DNA from: Clostridia bacterium
GTDB taxonomy: Bacteria; Bacillota; Clostridia; Oscillospirales; CAG-272
Direction: 5' to 3'
Assembly (NCBI GenBank): GCA_017481495.1
Contig: JAFUPC010000025.1
Span: 34,768 to 98,767 of the forward strand
DNA length: 64,000 nucleotides
This document shows positions 46,147-54,781 of the stretch, piece after piece; position 1 is the first letter of the stretch, and each line of letters starts with the position of its first letter. Below the pieces are notes generated by a model. It saw nothing but the letters and a program-made list of their open reading frames with translations. It made no database searches and was not told the origin of the DNA. Both the position numbers and the translations under genes were made by a program.

Positions 46147-46725
46147 ATGAAAAAACGAGATAAGCCAAGCCGACCGTACCCATCTGATCTCCTCGCTGGA
46201 TTTCCTACCGCCGGAGAATCCAATGAAGATGTCGTCGATGTGGATGCGGTAACCCGCTATTTCGTGGTTCACAACTTCCTGTGCAGCTTCGACAGTTATA
46301 CCGGCTCCATCATCCACAATGATTATCTGTACAAAAAAGACGGACAGCTTTCGATGCTTGATTGGATTTTATCGGACGAAACCTATCTTGCCACGTATCA
46401 CGAATATTTTTCGGAAGTTCTTTCCCTGTTCTTTGAAAGCGGTTACACCGAAGTTCTGATCACTTCCACCACGCGGCCAATTACGTCGTATGTAGAGGAG
46501 CATCCCACCGCATTCTGTACCTATGAAGAATTCGAATCCGGCGTGGAAGCGCTTGCGGAATTCTATTCTCTGCGGGCAGAGAGTATCCGTGGACAGCTGG
46601 ACAGTACGGTTCCGTCCACTTATTAGGGACAGAACAAGGACAGCGGCGCGCTCATGAATGCTTCCCACGTTTCCCTTTCCGATCTCGGTTCGATGGGAGA
46701 CACGATGGGCGGAGAAGGAAGCGGG
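46147..46725 (+). pseudogene. CotH-like protein remnant
   Basis: The reading frame holds disjoint pieces of a CotH-type spore-coat kinase protein: VDAVTRYFVVHNFLCSFDSY, TGSIIHNDYLYKKDGQLSML, then after an internal gap DETYLATYHEYFSEVLSLFF and a C-terminal PTAFCTYEEFESGVEALAEF. A TAG at 46624-46626 interrupts it; the same frame continues with DSGALMNASHVSLSDLGSMG and a Gly-rich end, which belong to the family's normal C-terminus. The N-terminal half and the kinase core are missing, and no ribosome binding site precedes the first ATG. It is a decayed copy. Confidence 0.75.
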
Positions 46726-46830
46726 ATTCCACCCCTACAAACGCAGAGGAATATGTGCCTCAATCATAAAGTTGACAACATTGCCCTTTTCCCCGGAGTC
46801 CGCTTCGGAGAATAATTTTATACTTTTCTC

Positions 46831-46858
46831 TTGACAATCCGTAGGAATGTGGTATAAT
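46831..46858 (+). promoter_or_regulatory. SigA-type promoter of the second Gfo/Idh/MocA gene
   Basis: TTGACA, a 16-bp spacer ending TGTGG, TATAAT. The leader of about 55 nt contains AAAGGAGC followed by a hairpin before the ATG. Confidence 0.8.
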
Positions 46859-46920
46859 ATAAAGTAATAAGTCATAAAAGGAGCACAGTTCCGGTTCCCC
46901 CGGCGCTGTCTGTATGAAAA

Positions 46921-48174
46921 ATGGAAAACAACATCAATCAGAAGCCCGTCACCGTTGTCCTCGTTGGCATCGGCGGTTACGGCGCACTATATGTGGATGA
47001 ACTGCTTGCGGATATGGACAATTCTCTGTGCCGTCTGGTCGGCGTGGTCGATCCGGCGGCAGCAAAAAGTCCCAAATTTGACTGCATCTGCGAACGCGGC
47101 ATTCCCGTTTACGCCACGCTCGAAGCATTCTACAATCACAATCAGGCGGAGCTTTGCTGCATCGCCGCACCCATTCAGTTCCACACGCCGTATACCGTCT
47201 ATGCGATGGAGCACGGCAGTCACGTCATCTGTGAAAAACCGCTGTCCGGATGCTATACGGACGGTGTTGCGCTCGCCGCACTGTCCGACAAGACCGGAAA
47301 ATTCATCATCTCCGGTTATCAGTGGTCGCACAACCGGGCGATCCTCTCCCTGAAACGCGACATCCTGGACGGCAAATTCGGTGCGGTAAAGCAGATGCGC
47401 ACCAAGATCCTCTGGCCGCGGCGGGAAAGCTATTTCAAGCGCGGTTCCGGCTGGGCAGGCAAACGCTGTGCCGCGGACGGTACCTATATTCTCGACAGCG
47501 TTGCCAACAATGCGGCGGCGCATTATCTGCACAATATGCTGTTTCTGCTCGGTGACCGCATGAATTCCGCGGCACTTCCCGTTTCCGTGGATGCGGAGCT
47601 GATGCGGGTCAATCCCATCGAAAACTTCGATACCTGTGCCATCCGAATGCACACCGCGGACGGCGCACCGCTTCTGTTCCTTGCCACGCACGCGACAAAG
47701 GAAAACGAAGACCCGGTCTTCATCTATGAATTTGAAAAAGGTAGCGTATCCTTTGCAGCCGCAGGCGGACACGGAATTGTCGCCGTGATGAATGACGGTG
47801 AGGAGATTTCCTACGGCAATCCGTTTGACGACCAGATGGTGAAAGTCCGGTATGCCCTCCGTGCGGTCCGTGATGCGGATGCCCGCGCCGAACTTCCCTG
47901 CATCGTCTCCACCGCCGTTCCGCACGCACAATGCATCTGGGCGATCCGCGATGTTCCGATCGCCGACACCCCCGAAGCACTTCTGGAAGAGATTCCCGGC
48001 GGCGAGAACGGGGAGGATATTCTCCGTGTCATCCGTCCTCTGCACGATGCGATGAATCTTGCCTACGATAAATGCTGTATGCTGTCGGAGCTGAACGATG
48101 CGGTGTCCGCAGACCTGCGCAAAGTGCTGAAGCCGGTCATGGGACTCTCGGTCGGTGAGCGTGTGGGTGAATAA
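46921..48174 (+). CDS. Gfo/Idh/MocA-family oxidoreductase
   Basis: The 417-aa dehydrogenase has a Rossmann start VLVGIGGYGALYVDEL, the conserved EKPLSGCY motif (Lys near residue 103) and a GYQWSHNRAILSLKRDIL segment entering the substrate domain. Substrate is unknown; the downstream lipoprotein hydrolase suggests sugar metabolism. The only good ribosome binding site, AAAGGAG, lies about 35 bp upstream, with a hairpin (ACAG..CCGG/CCGG..CTGT) between it and the ATG. An in-frame TGA directly before the ATG fixes the start. Confidence 0.85.
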   Translation: MENNINQKPVTVVLVGIGGYGALYVDELLADMDNSLCRLVGVVDPAAAKSPKFDCICERGIPVYATLEAFYNHNQAELCCIAAPIQFHTPYTVYAMEHGSHVICEKPLSGCYTDGVALAALSDKTGKFIISGYQWSHNRAILSLKRDILDGKFGAVKQMRTKILWPRRESYFKRGSGWAGKRCAADGTYILDSVANNAAAHYLHNMLFLLGDRMNSAALPVSVDAELMRVNPIENFDTCAIRMHTADGAPLLFLATHATKENEDPVFIYEFEKGSVSFAAAGGHGIVAVMNDGEEISYGNPFDDQMVKVRYALRAVRDADARAELPCIVSTAVPHAQCIWAIRDVPIADTPEALLEEIPGGENGEDILRVIRPLHDAMNLAYDKCCMLSELNDAVSADLRKVLKPVMGLSVGERVGE

Positions 48175-48178
48175 GACG

Positions 48179-50812
48179 ATGAAAAAACGCATCTGGCTCT
48201 GCGCCTTTCTCACATCGGCTCTCCTCTTTTCCGGCTGTCAGGAGGACAACGCGCCGTTGGATTCCGACGCCGTATCGGACAGCGGCACTGCTGCTGTTAC
48301 CGTCACAGATACGGTTTCCCTTGACAGCACGGCGGATACGGTCGTCTTTACACCGTATTATACATTTGATTTCACGTCGGAGGAAGACCTCTCCGGTCTT
48401 TATTCCGAGCATCATATGGAACACCGGGAAACCGCGGACGGTGTTGTCTTCACTGCACGCGGGAACGACCCGATCATCCATCTTCCCTGCCCGACCGGAA
48501 ATACCGGAAAGCTTGCCTATGCCGCCATCGTCTACAAAACGGATTTATCAGGCATCCGCGGGGAATTTTACGCCGCCCGCGCGGACGGAGTCAATATGGG
48601 TGACCTCGGTTCCCATGTGGACTGGACATGGGGCGACGACAGCCATGCCGACGGCGAATGGACGGTGGAGGTGGTTGATTTGTATGCATGGTCCGGCGAC
48701 AGTACTACGCTGACCGCGCTCCGCATCGACCCGATGGCGGGCAGTCTGTCCGACGGGGACGAAATCACACTCCGCGCCATTGCGTTCTTTGAAACGGAGG
48801 AAGAAGCGCGCGCGTTCACCTTGTCCGCATATGAGGAACAACAGGCAGCGCTTACCGCGCAGAAAGAAGCAGAAAAGGCGGCACAGCTTGCGGCATTACA
48901 GCGCGATTGGGCTGTTCCGGAATACAAAGAAATCGACATTTCCACCCGCGACAACACATCGGGTACACTTTCTTATACGACCTCCGCCGATGGGGAGACC
49001 GTTGTCATTTCTTATCAGCTGAACGGAGAAACGGTTTCCTATACCGTGCCGAATAATGTCGAATACCTTGCGGGCCCATATGCCGCGACCGATGACCTCG
49101 GCCGTTCCCTGTATACCGAAGAAGATAAGATTCTGCTCTACGAAAATGACACGGAAACACACACCGTCGGTGCGCTCGGCGACCACGGAGAACATGATGT
49201 CGGTATTTTCTACTTCCTCTGGATGGGAGAACACGGCGATCCCGGGATTCTGGACATGGAAAAAATTCTTGCCAACGAAGGCTCCGATGATCCCGATTAT
49301 GAAGGATGGGGCGATGTCGGCGCGTTTCACTTCTTTGCGGAACCGCTGTACGGCTACTATTATTCCTCCGACACCTGGGTCATCCGCAAGCATATGGAGC
49401 TTCTGACGGCGGCAGGCGTGGATTTTTTGTATTTTGATGTGACAAATGCGTATACTTATCTTGACAACGCACTTGCGGTCATGAAAGTCTGCCATTCCAT
49501 GAACGAACAGGGCTTCGATGCGCCCGAAGTCGTATTCTATACCAATACCAACGCAGAAGCGGTTGTACAGGAGCTGTACGACAACATCTATGCAAAGAAT
49601 CTCTACCCCGATACTTGGTACATTCTGGACGGAAAACCGCTCATCATCGCGCCGAAAAAGACGAATGTGGATGATTTCTTCACGCTCCGCTACAACCAGT
49701 GGCCGACGGAAGCAACCAAGCGTGGCGGCTGGCCGTGGATGGATTTTGAACTGGAACAGCGCATTTTCAAGAATCCAAGCGGCATCGCGGACACCATTTC
49801 CGTCTCCGTTGCCCAGCATTCTGGAACGGTCTGCTTCTCCGACTCCCGCATTTACGGCGACACCACCAACCGCGGACGGAGTTATCTGTCCTATTACGTT
49901 GGAACGGAATACCGCGGAACGTATGAAAAGCTATCGGAGGACTCGTATCTGTGGGGCTACAACTTCGGCTCGCAGTTTGCCCGCGCCATCAAAGAGAACG
50001 TGCCGTATGTCCTTGTAACCGGCTGGAACGAATGGATCGCCCAGCGGCAGAATCCGGATATGGGTGGTCGTTCTGACCGGGTCAACTTCGTTGACACCTG
50101 CGGTGTGGAATATTCCCGCGACATCGAAATGACACGCGGCTATTATTTCGACAACTACTATATGCAGCTGGCGTCCAACATTCAGGCGCTGGACGGCGCC
50201 GTTCCGGATGTTGTGCAGGATATGCGCAAAACCATCAACGTGACCGGGGACTTCGACCAGTGGGACGATGTCATCGTCACCTATACCGATATGCAGGGGG
50301 ACAATCAGGATCGCGACAGTCTGGGTTACGGACAGACACGGTACACGGACACCACCGGCAGAAACGACATCGTGAAAGCCAAAATCACCTCCGACAACAC
50401 GTCGCTGTACTTCTATGTGCAGACCGCCGCACCCATCACCACGTTTGACAACGAAAGCACATGGATGCAGCTGTATCTGAATACCGACGGTGACACGACC
50501 GGCTGGTACGGCTACGATTATCTCATCGCCGACACCGTCAAAGACGATTTCACGCTGACAGCAGTCCGTTTCACCGGAAGCGAACGCACGGAAACGGAAA
50601 ACGCCGGTGAGGTCTCCATGCGTGTTTCGGGCAACGAAATGATGGTGGAGGTTCCGCTTTCCCTGCTCGGGATTCCGGATTACAAGGAAATTTCGATCGA
50701 ATTCAAGTGGGCGGACAGCACCACGGTCATCGACGAAATGGAAGACTTCTACTGTGAGGGCGATGCCGCACCGCTCGGCCGCCTGAATTGGGTCTACCGC
50801 AATTACAAATAA
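48179..50812 (+). CDS. Secreted lipoprotein with GH99/GH71-like barrel and CBM9-like C-terminus
   Basis: The 877-aa protein has a lipoprotein signal (ALLFSGC, Cys about residue 20) and an N-terminal beta-sandwich (to about 230). A short coiled coil (EEQQAALTAQKEAEKAAQLA) follows, then a large barrel region (about 330-680; IFYFLWMGEHGDPG, DFLYFDVTNAYTY, LVTGWNEWIAQRQNP) like GH71/GH99 or WbsX-type alpha-mannan hydrolases. The C-terminal 170 residues (INVTGDFDQWDDVIV, ITSDNTSLYFYVQTA) fit a CBM9/DOMON-like carbohydrate-binding domain. It should act on the outside of the cell. It begins 4 bp after the Gfo/Idh/MocA gene. Confidence 0.75.
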   Translation: MKKRIWLCAFLTSALLFSGCQEDNAPLDSDAVSDSGTAAVTVTDTVSLDSTADTVVFTPYYTFDFTSEEDLSGLYSEHHMEHRETADGVVFTARGNDPIIHLPCPTGNTGKLAYAAIVYKTDLSGIRGEFYAARADGVNMGDLGSHVDWTWGDDSHADGEWTVEVVDLYAWSGDSTTLTALRIDPMAGSLSDGDEITLRAIAFFETEEEARAFTLSAYEEQQAALTAQKEAEKAAQLAALQRDWAVPEYKEIDISTRDNTSGTLSYTTSADGETVVISYQLNGETVSYTVPNNVEYLAGPYAATDDLGRSLYTEEDKILLYENDTETHTVGALGDHGEHDVGIFYFLWMGEHGDPGILDMEKILANEGSDDPDYEGWGDVGAFHFFAEPLYGYYYSSDTWVIRKHMELLTAAGVDFLYFDVTNAYTYLDNALAVMKVCHSMNEQGFDAPEVVFYTNTNAEAVVQELYDNIYAKNLYPDTWYILDGKPLIIAPKKTNVDDFFTLRYNQWPTEATKRGGWPWMDFELEQRIFKNPSGIADTISVSVAQHSGTVCFSDSRIYGDTTNRGRSYLSYYVGTEYRGTYEKLSEDSYLWGYNFGSQFARAIKENVPYVLVTGWNEWIAQRQNPDMGGRSDRVNFVDTCGVEYSRDIEMTRGYYFDNYYMQLASNIQALDGAVPDVVQDMRKTINVTGDFDQWDDVIVTYTDMQGDNQDRDSLGYGQTRYTDTTGRNDIVKAKITSDNTSLYFYVQTAAPITTFDNESTWMQLYLNTDGDTTGWYGYDYLIADTVKDDFTLTAVRFTGSERTETENAGEVSMRVSGNEMMVEVPLSLLGIPDYKEISIEFKWADSTTVIDEMEDFYCEGDAAPLGRLNWVYRNYK

Positions 50813-50816
50813 CAAA

Positions 50817-50858
50817 ACGGGATCGCTTCATTTTCCGAGAGGCGATCCCGTCGTTTTA
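50817..50858. terminator. Bidirectional terminator
   Basis: A ten-base stem ACGGGATCGC/GCGATCCCGT is followed by a T-rich stretch on the plus strand. It lies between two convergent genes. Confidence 0.82.
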
Positions 50859-51935
50859 TTTCATTTTATGATGCTGATACCGGCGCGCGGACAAGAATCC
50901 CAATCCCGGCACGACCGCCGCCAATATCACAAGCCACACGAACACCGGCAGACTGCATTCATAGGAAAACCAGTCGTTCATCGGCACGCGGTACAGGTTT
51001 GAGGGCCAGAGCAGATAGACATTCGGAAAGAATTTTCCCGGAAAACGGTCCATCTGACAAAGCTCGGGCAGAAATACCGCCGCGGCGGAGAGGGCCAGCG
51101 CAGCATATGCATTCCGGCAGACAGAGGACAGAAGCGCGGCGGCAGCAGCTGCCAGCATCACGGAAACGTACGAAAACAAAAGCAGAACAAACAGAAGCGC
51201 AATGCACGGAATCCCCGCCGGCATCGACACAAACGCACCGTGGGGCAGGACGCGGATGTCTGTCAGGCAGTTGTCAAACCCCCAGACCGCGCCGAACATC
51301 ACTACGGTCACAAGCATCACAATGCAGAACGCCGCAGATACCGCCGTTAAAACCGCCAGAAGCTTCGCCCGCGCGTGACCGCCGCGCCCGTGCTTTGTCA
51401 CGGAGGTCACACAGAACGCACCGCTCGCATATTCCCCGCAGAACACCCCGGCGGTACACAAAACGGCGAAAAAGAGCAGCGGCAATGTCATGTTGCAGAC
51501 TGCGTTCAGCATGCAGTTCCAGTTTTCGGTGTAATAATAGACCGGCAGGTCTTCGCCAAAGATCTCGGTGGCTGAATATGGGAGTGTGCCGATATATTCC
51601 GGTACAGAGTAAAGATTTTCATAAAAACGGGAAAGGGATGTTCCGTAAATGATTGGTGCGGTCGGATCCAACGTAAATTCAACCGAAAACGCCTGAACAT
51701 CCAGGAGAAAATCGTCATTCACAACTCTGCCGTCGTAATCGGCAGATACTTCCCGGTTGAAGCGGAGGTAGTCGGCACCGTAATAATGTGCTTCTGTACC
51801 GTCACCATATTGGAAGCTGTAACCCTCGGAATATTGGGCATGGAGCATGAGGGCGGATAAGATCAGCACCACGCAGAGACCTACGATGTATAATTTATTT
51901 TTCACCATTTTGAGCAATTCATATTTGTATATCAT
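50856..51935 (-). CDS. ABC-2-type transporter permease of the ECF-linked system
   Basis: The 359-aa membrane protein starts MIYKYELLKMVKNKLY, has one N-terminal helix (about residues 14-33), an external domain of about 110 residues (QYSEGYSFQYGDGTEAHYYG onward), then five or six more helices, as in ABC-2-type export permeases. It has no ATPase beside it on its strand. The ABC ATPase at 53873 is the nearest candidate. AGGTGA lies 9 bp before the ATG at 51935. Its upstream region carries an inverted copy of the motif found before the anti-sigma gene, so both are probably controlled by the same sigma factor. Confidence 0.75.
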   Translation of the reverse strand: MIYKYELLKMVKNKLYIVGLCVVLILSALMLHAQYSEGYSFQYGDGTEAHYYGADYLRFNREVSADYDGRVVNDDFLLDVQAFSVEFTLDPTAPIIYGTSLSRFYENLYSVPEYIGTLPYSATEIFGEDLPVYYYTENWNCMLNAVCNMTLPLLFFAVLCTAGVFCGEYASGAFCVTSVTKHGRGGHARAKLLAVLTAVSAAFCIVMLVTVVMFGAVWGFDNCLTDIRVLPHGAFVSMPAGIPCIALLFVLLLFSYVSVMLAAAAAALLSSVCRNAYAALALSAAAVFLPELCQMDRFPGKFFPNVYLLWPSNLYRVPMNDWFSYECSLPVFVWLVILAAVVPGLGFLSARRYQHHKMK

Positions 51936-52060
51936 GCACAATTTCACCTGTCCTTTTCTTGATTGCAAATGTCTGATATCCGACATTTTTAGCTTTCGTG
52001 CAAATCATATCCGCACGGCACAACATCCCTGTGATCGGCAGTTTCGTTTGCTCCTTATAT

Positions 52061-52091
52061 ATACATGACAAAATCTTCCAAAAGTAACGCA
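52061..52091 (-). promoter_or_regulatory. Putative ECF-sigma promoter, leftward copy
   Basis: The minus strand reads GCGTTACTTTT, 11 bp, GTCATGTAT, matching the copy at 52739-52768. It is followed by ATATAAGGAG, similar to the other copy's CATAGGAG. It points to the ABC-2 permease about 125 bp away. Confidence 0.65.
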
Positions 52092-52114
52092 TAAAAAAGA
52101 AATATTTTTATGTA

Positions 52115-52143
52115 TTGCATTTTATAGAAATATGTGGTATAAT
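52115..52143 (+). promoter_or_regulatory. SigA-type promoter of the ECF sigma gene
   Basis: TTGCAT, a spacer of about 17 bp ending TGTGG (extended -10), TATAAT at 52138-52143. The -35 position is certain to within one base. It serves the sigma gene, distinct from the ECF-type motifs on either side. Confidence 0.78.
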
Positions 52144-52179
52144 GTCAGTATAAAAAATTCTACGGGAGTAAATACTGCA

Positions 52180-52701
52180 ATGGCCGAATTCACATCTGAA
52201 GCATTTGACAAACTGTTTGCCGATCATTATGAGAAGCTGTATCGATTATGCCTTGTCAAGACCCGGAACACGCACGATTCCGAACAGATCACGCTTCTGG
52301 TCTTTGAAATGTTATGGGAAAACAGACACAAGCTCCCGGACCGTCCGGACTGGGGCGGATGGTTATACAAAACAACCGAAAACAAACTGCACGAATATTA
52401 CCGCGCAAAGAAAAAAGAACTGCAGTATCTCGATGAGATCTTACATCCGGATTCCGATTTGAAATACGAAGAACCGGACGAAGCCACTGCCCTGCCGGAA
52501 GACATTCAGAAACAGAAAGATGCCCTGCTTGCACAGTTGACCCCCGAGGAACGACAGTTATATGACGAAATATATCGGGAGAAAACAAAATACAAGGACA
52601 TTGCGGCAAAGCTTCATACCAGCGAGGGCGCGATCAAAATGCGTGCCAAACGGTTAAAGAAAAAGCTCAACCGTCTTGTAAAAGAAGCGAAAGCGGAATA
52701 G
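52180..52701 (+). CDS. ECF-type RNA polymerase sigma factor
   Basis: The 173-aa protein has a sigma region 2 (about residues 8-70; FDKLFADHYEKLYRLCLVKT, WLYKTTENKLHEYYR) and region 4 (about 115-165; LTPEERQLYDEIYREKTKYK, DIAAKLHTSEGAIKMRAKRL), with no region 1 or 3, as in ECF sigma factors. GGGAG precedes the ATG. The next gene encodes a one-TM protein fitting its anti-sigma. The bipartite motifs flanking it are its probable target promoters. Confidence 0.9.
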   Translation: MAEFTSEAFDKLFADHYEKLYRLCLVKTRNTHDSEQITLLVFEMLWENRHKLPDRPDWGGWLYKTTENKLHEYYRAKKKELQYLDEILHPDSDLKYEEPDEATALPEDIQKQKDALLAQLTPEERQLYDEIYREKTKYKDIAAKLHTSEGAIKMRAKRLKKKLNRLVKEAKAE

Positions 52702-52738
52702 CGCAAATGAATTGCCGCAGAAAAATTTTTCTGTTTTC

Positions 52739-52768
52739 GCGTTACTTTTCCCAAAAACCGTCATGTAT
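52739..52768 (+). promoter_or_regulatory. Putative ECF-sigma promoter before the anti-sigma gene
   Basis: GCGTTACTTTT (52739-52749), a 10-bp spacer, GTCATGTAT (52760-52768). It lies inside the sigma/anti-sigma gap. The start point would be only about 16 nt before the ATG, leaving just the AGGAG site. The identical element in inverted form lies at 52061-52091. Confidence 0.65.
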
Positions 52769-52787
52769 TACCATAGGAGTTGATACT

Positions 52788-53525
52788 ATGAATCACGATC
52801 ATCTTTCACAAATCAATCTGTTGCAGGATCAGATCGACGCAGAACTTGCCAAAGCGGAACCCGACACCGCATATATCGACCGCTGTGTGGATCAGATCCT
52901 TGCGTTACAGAACAATGATATCCCGTTGTCCGCCGATGCGGTCAACCAAAAACTGAAACAGTTCCACGCGGCGCACCGTCCGCACAAACACCGTTCTTTC
53001 AGAAAATGGGCGGCGATCGCGGCTTGCTTTCTGGTGGTAATTTCGATTGTCGCTGTCACGGCGTACAGCAGCAATGCGGCGTTTGCTGATATTTATTATC
53101 AATTGTTTCATTTACCTGTAGGAACAACCGTCTCTGTCGGAAATGAGACACATACCCTAGTCAATTCCGTCATATATAATTCTATGGATGAAATGTATGA
53201 AAACGAAAACGTGGAAATTCTGTATCCGGAAAATTTGCCGGAAAATACATATCTGGAGAAAATATATGCAATGACATCCGATAATCAAAAGCAGTTGCTC
53301 TTTACTTATAATACGAATTTTGATATTGGGATATATTTGTATCACAAGGAACCTCTTTTTGAGCCATCGGTATGCGAACGATACGAATATAACAATATGG
53401 ATTTTTATATTTACAAAGCATCGGATAACCAGTATATGCTATATTTCTATCACGAAGATTATACATATGAAATATCTATTCCGGACTACAACACCGTATC
53501 ATTTATCATAGAGAATTTGAGGTAA
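52788..53525 (+). CDS. Anti-sigma-like single-pass membrane protein
   Basis: The 245-aa protein has a cytoplasmic part (about residues 1-70; LLQDQIDAELAKAEPDTAYI), one membrane helix (about 73-94; WAAIAACFLVVISIVAVTAY) and an external domain like DUF4367-type sensors (ILYPENLPENTYLEKIYAM). Its position directly after an ECF sigma and its layout indicate an anti-sigma factor that holds the sigma until an outside signal arrives. The external half and the next gene are clearly AT-richer than their neighbours. TAGGAG precedes the ATG. Confidence 0.75.
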   Translation: MNHDHLSQINLLQDQIDAELAKAEPDTAYIDRCVDQILALQNNDIPLSADAVNQKLKQFHAAHRPHKHRSFRKWAAIAACFLVVISIVAVTAYSSNAAFADIYYQLFHLPVGTTVSVGNETHTLVNSVIYNSMDEMYENENVEILYPENLPENTYLEKIYAMTSDNQKQLLFTYNTNFDIGIYLYHKEPLFEPSVCERYEYNNMDFYIYKASDNQYMLYFYHEDYTYEISIPDYNTVSFIIENLR

Positions 53526-53529
53526 CAAA

Positions 53530-53859
53530 ATGAAAAACATCCCAAAACTCATTCTGACCGCTTCTCTCGCTGTCATGCTCTGCACCCCAACAGCCAACGC
53601 GCTGATACATCAGAATCCCGTTGTTTTTGTAAATGAAAAATTTTCAGCATCTTCGGATTATGAAACGCAAGGAATCCTATGTTCTGTTTTAGGACACGAA
53701 CTGGAAACTAAAACTTCTGTTGTATACGAGCATAAAGTAAGAGAAACTTCGCCACGTTGTGATAAAAAAACGTATGCTATTTCGCAATGTACCCGCTGTA
53801 CATATCTTTCACAGGAACTGATAAGTTCTGTTCCGGCAATATGCTGCATCGTCGACTAA
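53530..53859 (+). CDS. Small exported Cys/His-rich protein, unknown function
   Basis: The 109-aa protein has a signal peptide ending near TANA (residue 24) and a mature part with ordered metal-type ligands: C51-x4-H56, H68, C77, C87-x-x-C90 and a terminal CC (105-106). The spacing suggests a metal-binding or disulfide-stabilised fold outside the membrane. I do not recognise a characterised family. It lies 4 bp after the anti-sigma gene and 13 bp before the ABC ATPase, so it belongs to the same transcript. Its DNA is AT-rich compared with the flanking genes. Confidence 0.65.
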   Translation: MKNIPKLILTASLAVMLCTPTANALIHQNPVVFVNEKFSASSDYETQGILCSVLGHELETKTSVVYEHKVRETSPRCDKKTYAISQCTRCTYLSQELISSVPAICCIVD

Positions 53860-53872
53860 AGGAGCTCCCACC

Positions 53873-54781
53873 ATGACCCTCACCCTATCCCACCTCGACA
53901 AATCCTACAAATCCACCCACGCGCTCAATGATGTTTCCGCCGAACTGACACCGGGCATTTATGCCCTGCTCGGGCCGAACGGGTCGGGGAAATCGACGCT
54001 GATGAACATTCTGACCGGCAATCTGGATGCGGACGGCGGCGATATTCTGTTCGCGGACGGTACCGGAAATCCCGAAAACGTCCGTGACATGGGTGTCCAT
54101 TTCCGGGAAAAGCTCGGCTATATGCCGCAGTATCCGGGACTGTATCCCGATTTCACGGCGGAGCGGTTTCTCTGGTATATGGCGGCGCTCAAAGGCATTG
54201 AAAAAGACCCCGGAACGGCCGGGGTCATCGCGGATATTCTGGAACAGGTGGAGTTGTCCGAAGCAAAGGACAAAAAGATCAAGACCTTTTCCGGCGGTAT
54301 GAAACAGCGGCTGGCTCTTGCGCAGGCGGTGCTCGGCGATCCCGCCATTCTGATTCTCGACGAACCGACCGCCGGTCTTGACCCGCGTCAGCGCATCGCC
54401 GTGCGCAATTACATCTCAAAGATCGCGTTCGACAAGATCGTCCTCATCGCCACGCACGTCGTCGCGGACATCGAATTCATCGCAAAGGAAATTCTACTCC
54501 TGAAAAAGGGCTATCTCATCGACCGGCTTCCGCCGCAGGAGCTGACCCGGCGCATGACGGGCAAGGTCTGGAATCTGTCGTGCGACGAACGCACCCTTGG
54601 CGATATGCAGGTGAAATACCGTGTCATCAACATTTCCCGCGACGAAACGGGTAGTGCCGGAGGTGTTCTTCTGCGCATCCTCTGTGAGGAGCGACCCGAC
54701 GACACGTCCGAGGGCGTGACGGTCACACAAGCCCTGCCGACACTGGAGGATGCGTATCTCTATTACAACGCCGAAACCTGA
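53873..54781 (+). CDS. ABC transporter ATPase of the ECF-linked system
   Basis: The 302-aa ATPase has Walker A GPNGSGKST (about residues 34-42), Q-loop MPQYPGLYP, signature FSGGMKQRL (139-147), Walker B ILILDEPTAGLD (159-170) and H-loop IATHVV. A C-terminal extension of about 90 residues resembles those of ABC-2-type exporters. No permease follows it; the nearest is the divergent ABC-2 permease at 50856-51935, likely its partner. AAAGGAG precedes the ATG. It ends one base before the end of the convergent SRAP gene. Confidence 0.88.
   Translation: MTLTLSHLDKSYKSTHALNDVSAELTPGIYALLGPNGSGKSTLMNILTGNLDADGGDILFADGTGNPENVRDMGVHFREKLGYMPQYPGLYPDFTAERFLWYMAALKGIEKDPGTAGVIADILEQVELSEAKDKKIKTFSGGMKQRLALAQAVLGDPAILILDEPTAGLDPRQRIAVRNYISKIAFDKIVLIATHVVADIEFIAKEILLLKKGYLIDRLPPQELTRRMTGKVWNLSCDERTLGDMQVKYRVINISRDETGSAGGVLLRILCEERPDDTSEGVTVTQALPTLEDAYLYYNAET

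Noticed and set aside
51936..52068. 35-codon reading frame on the minus strand overlapping the permease start
   Set aside because: No ribosome binding site at its ATG; it is more simply the permease's leader.
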